From NCBI GenBank assembly GCA_934667465.1, contig CAKUMG010000321.1:1-6717 (forward strand): DNA of 6,717 bases. Reading direction: 5' to 3'. Positions 6,028-6,717 of the stretch are shown piece after piece. Both the position numbers and the translations under genes were made by a program. Source of the DNA: an uncultured Actinoplanes sp. (GTDB lineage Bacteria > Actinomycetota > Actinomycetes > Mycobacteriales > Micromonosporaceae). Position 1 is the first letter of the stretch; each line of letters opens with the position of its first letter. The notes under the pieces were generated by a model. That model was not told where the DNA came from and searched no databases. It saw only the letters and a list, made by a program, of their open reading frames with translations.

Positions 6028-6447
6028 CTAGTGCACCAGAACGCGGCCGGAGACCTGATCGTCGGCGCCGGGCACCGGGGCGGCCGGATCGGAACCGATC
6101 TCCACGAGCGCGTTGCGCTCGTCGACGTGCGCGACGCGGGAGACGTAGGAGGCGCGCTCGGCCTCCTCGACCTGCTTGTACGACATGATGATGACCAGGT
6201 CGCCGACGGAGATGAGCCGGGCGCCGGCGCCGTTGATGCCGATCACCCCGGACCCCGGCGCCCCCTCGATGGCATAGGTCACCAGGCGCGCCCCGTTGTC
6301 GATGTCGACGACGTGCACCTGCTCGCCCTCGACGAGGTCGGCGGCGTCCATCAGGTTCTTGTCGATCGTGATGGAGCCGACGTAGTGCAGGTCCGCCTGG
6401 GTCACGGTCGCACGGTGGATCTTGCCGCCGAGCAGGGTCCGCTGCAT
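6028..6447 (-). CDS. panD: Aspartate 1-decarboxylase (pyruvoyl enzyme)
   Basis: PanD decarboxylates L-aspartate to beta-alanine, the precursor of pantothenate and coenzyme A. The 139-residue length matches actinobacterial PanD, for example the mycobacterial one. The self-cleavage site is Gly24-Ser25 within [10 protein letters not shown]; Ser25 becomes the pyruvoyl cofactor. Other residues known in the family are in register: Lys9 and His11 (GKIHRATVT), Tyr22, Arg54, Thr57 and Tyr58 ([10 protein letters not shown]), and Asn72 (GVIGINGA). The enzyme should be active as a cytoplasmic tetramer. The ATG at 6447 was chosen because GGAAGGA lies 7 bases upstream and because it gives the normal N-terminus; the frame extends to a GTG at 6492 without homology. 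No panB or panC lies next to it. A degenerate iron box lies about 60 bases upstream, which is unusual for panD and hints that it serves siderophore synthesis. Confidence 0.96.
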   Translation of the reverse strand: MQRTLLGGKIHRATVTQADLHYVGSITIDKNLMDAADLVEGEQVHVVDIDNGARLVTYAIEGAPGSGVIGINGAGARLISVGDLVIIMSYKQVEEAERASYVSRVAHVDERNALVEIGSDPAAPVPGADDQVSGRVLVH

Positions 6448-6454
6448 TGCTTGG

Positions 6455-6461
6455 TCCTTCC
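6455..6461 (-). promoter_or_regulatory. Shine-Dalgarno of panD
   Basis: GGAAGGA on the minus strand, 7 bases before the ATG at 6447. It decides against the GTG at 6492. Confidence 0.75.
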
Positions 6462-6506
6462 GATCGAGACAGTGCGCACCGGGACGGAACACACCGGGTA
6501 GCGAAG

Positions 6507-6525
6507 CAAAGGTAGCCTAACCTAA
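6507..6525 (-). promoter_or_regulatory. Degenerate iron box upstream of panD
   Basis: On the minus strand the site reads TTAGGTTAGGCTACCTTTG. The first 13 bases match TTAGGTTAGGCTAACCTAA exactly and 15 of 19 match overall; the right half looks like the consensus with one A lost (CTACCT for CTAACCT). It lies 59 bases upstream of the panD ATG. It is the only other iron-box-like site I found in the window, and it is also in an upstream region on the matching strand. Confidence 0.72.
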
Positions 6526-6542
6526 CTTGATGCCCCGGCCAA
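6514..6542 (-). promoter_or_regulatory. Candidate panD promoter overlapping the iron box
   Basis: On the minus strand TTGGCC (6537-6542) and TAGGCT (6514-6519) are 17 bases apart, a usual -35/-10 spacing. The -10 lies inside the iron box, so a bound iron-responsive repressor would cover it. Transcription would start near 6507 and leave a leader of about 60 bases. The -35 match is modest. Confidence 0.4.
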
Positions 6543-6717
6543 TGTGACCTGTCGATCAAATTCATCCACCCCAGACGATGTACGCGGCGCCGCGCGCGCC
6601 CCGCGCCGCCACGTTCCGCATCCCTTGCGCGGGCCCGGACGCGGTTGCGGTGCCGGCGCGAGCGCGGGCGGCCCAACTTTCAGCCGGCCGATCACGGGCG
6701 CGGGCCCGGACGCAGGG
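6543..6717. other. Right-edge region, no gene seen
   Basis: I find no convincing reading frame with a ribosome site in the last 175 bases. The region is very GC-rich and contains a 16-base exact direct repeat (6627-6642 and 6698-6713). A gene beginning beyond the window cannot be excluded. Confidence 0.45.
6627..6713. repeat. 16-base direct repeat, two copies 71 bases apart
   Basis: GCGCGGGCCCGGACGC occurs at 6627-6642 and again at 6698-6713. Each copy contains the palindrome CGGGCCCG. Similarity does not extend clearly beyond the 16 bases. In such GC-rich sequence chance is a fair explanation. Confidence 0.5.

Noticed and set aside
6448..6492. Longer PanD starting at the GTG at 6492
   Set aside because: The added 15 residues have no counterpart in PanD, and a strong Shine-Dalgarno directly precedes the ATG at 6447.
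5945..6676. N-terminal extension of the methyltransferase frame up to 6676
   Set aside because: It passes through panD in another frame, is Arg-rich, and the family homology begins only after the GTG at 5944.
1..6717. CRISPR array, insertion sequence or prophage features
   Set aside because: I saw no repeated spaced units, transposase motifs, long terminal inverted repeats or integrase-like genes.

Overview
The window is about 73% GC by eye, with dense genes, many GTG starts and strong GC preference at third codon positions. It also carries families typical of filamentous actinomycetes: a DUF5753-type XRE regulator, a DUF574-type SAM methyltransferase and DtxR/IdeR-type iron boxes. The best guess is an actinomycete chromosome such as Actinoplanes or another Micromonosporaceae, or Streptomyces-like. 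Genus cannot be settled from this sequence.

Layout. (1) Bases 1-519, plus strand: the 3' end of an unrecognised gene. It runs head-on into (2) a cytoplasmic serine beta-lactamase-like hydrolase on the minus strand (527-1921), which looks leaderless. (3) A small membrane-anchored protein of unknown function (2025-2489, minus) ends in a perfect hairpin. (4) A 292-bp gap holds a strong GC-rich hairpin. (5) An L-ornithine/lysine N-monooxygenase for hydroxamate siderophores (2782-4068, minus) sits behind a near-perfect iron box at 4108-4126. (6) A terminator-like hairpin separates it from an upstream minus-strand set in transcription order panD (6028-6447), DUF574-type methyltransferase (5129-5944) and XRE/DUF5753 regulator (4240-5112). 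(7) A second, degenerate iron box (6507-6525) lies in the panD promoter region. No gene was found in the last 190 bases.

How the genes may work together. The monooxygenase makes the N-hydroxylated amino acid of a hydroxamate siderophore, and PanD makes beta-alanine from aspartate. Both sit behind sites resembling the DtxR/IdeR operator, so both are probably repressed when iron is sufficient. The most interesting reading is that beta-alanine is itself a building block of an iron-scavenging peptide. The alternative is that iron starvation raises demand for pantetheine to arm NRPS carrier proteins. No NRPS, transporter or siderophore-receptor gene is in the window, so this remains inference. The methyltransferase and regulator may share the panD transcript and so be iron-responsive as well.
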